Below are positions 62,459 to 64,000 of a stretch of 64,000 nucleotides of DNA, one piece after another. Position 1 is the stretch's first letter, and the number at the start of each line of letters is the position of its first letter. The notes beneath the pieces are model-generated. The model searched no databases. It saw nothing but the letters and a program-made list of their open reading frames with translations, and was not told the DNA's origin. A program made the position numbers and the translations under genes. Source of the stretch: Aromatoleum toluvorans (lineage in GTDB: Bacteria > Pseudomonadota > Gammaproteobacteria > Burkholderiales > Rhodocyclaceae); the NCBI RefSeq assembly GCF_012910905.1, contig NZ_WTVN01000027.1, positions 1 to 64,000 on the forward strand, given 5' to 3'.

Positions 62459-63460
62459 ATGAAAAAGAAGATGGCAATCATGAAACGTGCGATCCGAATC
62501 CACTCTCCGGGCGGCCCGGAGGCGCTGCGCCTGGAGGAGGTGTCCGTCGGGATGCCCGGTCCCGGCGAAGTGCGTATCCGCCACCACGCCTGCGGACTCA
62601 ACTTCATCGACGTCTACTACCGCAGCGGCCTCTACCCGCTCGACATGCCGGCGGGCATCGGCATGGAAGGCGCGGGCGTCGTCGAGGCGGTGGGCGAGGG
62701 CGTCTCGCACCTGCAGCCGGGGGACCGTGCGGCCTATGCCTGCCAGCCGCCGGGGGCGTACAGCACGGCACGCGTGCTGCCGGCGAAGAACGTCGTACGG
62801 CTGCCCGACGGAGTCGACTTCGAGACCGGCGCGGCGATGATGCTCAAGGGGCTCACCGTGCAGTACCTGCTGCGCCGGACGCAGCCGCAGGGCGGCCTGC
62901 AGCCGGGCGACTTCGTGCTGTTCCACGCCGCGGCCGGCGGGGTCGGGCTGATCGCCTGCCAGTGGGCGCGCGCGATGGGCCTGCAGCTCATCGGCACCGC
63001 GGGGTCGCCGGAAAAATGCGAACTCGCGTTGCGCCACGGCGCGGCCCACGCGATCGATTACCGCCGCGAGGACTTCGTCGCGCGCGTCGCCGAGATCACC
63101 GGCGGGCAGGGCGTGAAGGTGGTGTACGACTCGGTCGGCAACGACACTTTCGCGGGCTCGCTGCAGTGTTTGCGCCCCTTCGGGTTGCTGGCGGTGTTCG
63201 GCTCCTCGTCGGGGCCCGTGCCGCCCTTCGGCCTGCAACTGCTCGCCGCCAGGTCGCTGTACGTTAGCCGCCCGACGCTGTTCACGCATCTCGCGACCCG
63301 CGAGGCCACACAGGAAATGGCCGACGACCTGTTCGGCATGGTCGCGCGCGGCGACATCAGGATTCCGGTCGAGCGTCGCTATCCGCTCGCCGAGGCGGTG
63401 CAGGCCCACCGGGACCTGGAGGCGCGCCTCACGACCGGCTGCAGCGTGCTGCTGCCGTAG
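62459..63460 (+). CDS. qor: Quinone oxidoreductase (zeta-crystallin type)
   Basis: 333 residues; the start could also be the ATG at 62471 or 62480, and none has a good ribosome binding site. MDR family without zinc ligands: GLNFIDVYYRSGLYP near 50, GMEGAGVVEAVGEGV, FHAAAGGVGLIACQWARAMGL Rossmann motif, VKVVYDSVGNDTF and FGSSSGPVPP are QorA signatures. NADPH-dependent reduction of quinones or other unsaturated carbonyls. Its role in the catabolic locus is unclear. Confidence 0.87.
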   Translation: MKKKMAIMKRAIRIHSPGGPEALRLEEVSVGMPGPGEVRIRHHACGLNFIDVYYRSGLYPLDMPAGIGMEGAGVVEAVGEGVSHLQPGDRAAYACQPPGAYSTARVLPAKNVVRLPDGVDFETGAAMMLKGLTVQYLLRRTQPQGGLQPGDFVLFHAAAGGVGLIACQWARAMGLQLIGTAGSPEKCELALRHGAAHAIDYRREDFVARVAEITGGQGVKVVYDSVGNDTFAGSLQCLRPFGLLAVFGSSSGPVPPFGLQLLAARSLYVSRPTLFTHLATREATQEMADDLFGMVARGDIRIPVERRYPLAEAVQAHRDLEARLTTGCSVLLP

Positions 63461-63487
63461 CGGTCAACGGATCACGAGGAAACGCAC

Positions 63488-64000
63488 ATGGCTGCCGCGC
63501 TCGAAGGTCTTCGCCTCGTCCTCGCCGACGACCATGCCGTCGTGCGCATGGGATTTCGCATGCTGCTCGAAGGGGTGGGCGCCGAGGTCGTTGCCGAAGC
63601 AGCATCCGGCGAGGCCGCGCTGGCGGCCTTCGCCGGGCACCGTCCGGACGTGCTGGTGATGGATGTGACGATGCCGGGCCTCGGCGGCCTGGGGGCGCTG
63701 GAGCGCCTGCTGGCGCATCACGCAGACGCCCGCGTGCTGATGCTGTCCGCGCACGACGACACGCAGGTGCCGACGCGCGCGCTGAAGGCGGGTGCGGCCG
63801 GCTACCTGTCGAAGCGTGCCCAGCCGGCGGAGCTGGTGCGCGCGGTGGCCCAGGTGGCACGCGGCGGACGCTATGTCGATCCGGACATCGCCGCGCAGCT
63901 GGCGCTCGCCCGCTTCGGCGATGCGGGCGACCCCGTCGCCGCCCTTACCGACAAGGAGTTCGCGGTGTTCCTGCAACTCGCGAAGGGCCGTGACGTCCGC
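63488..64000 (+). CDS. NarL/FixJ-type response regulator, truncated by window end
   Basis: 171 residues visible. Receiver domain: LVLADDHAVVRMGF with the acidic pair, phosphoacceptor Asp in VLVMDVTMPGLGG near 60, conserved Lys in GYLSKRAQPAELV. The LuxR-type HTH begins near the edge (ALTDKEFAVFLQLAKGRDV). GAGGAA precedes the ATG. 27 nt after qor. The partner histidine kinase would lie beyond the window. Confidence 0.9.
   Translation, partial: MAAALEGLRLVLADDHAVVRMGFRMLLEGVGAEVVAEAASGEAALAAFAGHRPDVLVMDVTMPGLGGLGALERLLAHHADARVLMLSAHDDTQVPTRALKAGAAGYLSKRAQPAELVRAVAQVARGGRYVDPDIAAQLALARFGDAGDPVAALTDKEFAVFLQLAKGRDVR

Overview
The window is GC-rich DNA from a betaproteobacterium. The gene content suggests Rhodocyclales, something like Azoarcus, Aromatoleum or Thauera: a Gcr-type recombinase, a PEP-CTERM-associated acyltransferase, a three-subunit Pnt transhydrogenase, a glcDEF operon, TRAP transport and a PQQ dehydrogenase. 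This assignment is inference from gene content; no marker gene comparison was possible. Both window edges cut genes: a Gcr-like recombinase on the left and a LuxR-type response regulator on the right.

Layout of 1-43 kb, mostly core or house-keeping blocks. 1-8.8 kb: recombinase (partial), uup, GIDE-like/lemA pair, HDOD protein, acuI-like reductase, and a receiver protein with a degenerate GGDEF domain. 8.9-12.6 kb: prpE, exosortase-associated acyltransferase, lytic transglycosylase. 12.8-21.8 kb: a ten-gene, translationally coupled type II secretion/MSHA-like operon with a lipoprotein secretin and three prepilin-like proteins. 21.8-24.9 kb: rplU-rpmA-obg and proB on the minus strand. 25.1-29.9 kb: FCD regulator plus glcD-(52-residue membrane protein)-glcE-glcF. 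30-43 kb: PP2C phosphatase, corA, pntAA-pntAB-pntB, a small exported protein, PAS-EAL protein, rhlE, rlmM, a lipoprotein, and a UgpB-like/UgpQ-like pair. 43.0-44.1 kb: ispB and tRNA-Pro(CGG).

The most interesting part is 44.5-63.5 kb, a catabolic locus. It contains a TRAP transporter (44.6-47.6), an acyl-CoA dehydrogenase-like enzyme, an SDR, an APH-type kinase, a DUF6285-like small protein and a histidine phosphatase (47.7-51.8), then an FCD-type GntR regulator and a ThDP-dependent lyase (minus strand). After these come an acyl-CoA ligase, an AEC permease, a bc1-type Rieske protein, a PQQ dehydrogenase, an aldehyde dehydrogenase, an outer-membrane protein and a quinone oxidoreductase. The dehydrogenase/SDR/kinase/small protein/CoA-ligase set has the composition of the levulinate (lvaABCDE) pathway, in which 4-hydroxyacyl-CoA is phosphorylated and then deoxygenated.

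Three promoter regions of this locus (about 44.52, 54.55 and 57.33 kb) each carry two copies of one palindrome, consensus TTCTGAATTCAGAA. In two of them one copy sits inside the -35/-10 spacer. This indicates a single regulon, most simply controlled by the FCD regulator at 51951-52640. The inferred flow is: periplasmic oxidation of an alcohol (PQQ enzyme, Rieske), aldehyde to acid (ALDH), import (TRAP/AEC), CoA activation, then phosphorylation-dependent removal of a hydroxyl group and/or C-C cleavage by the ThDP enzyme. The substrate cannot be read from the sequence.
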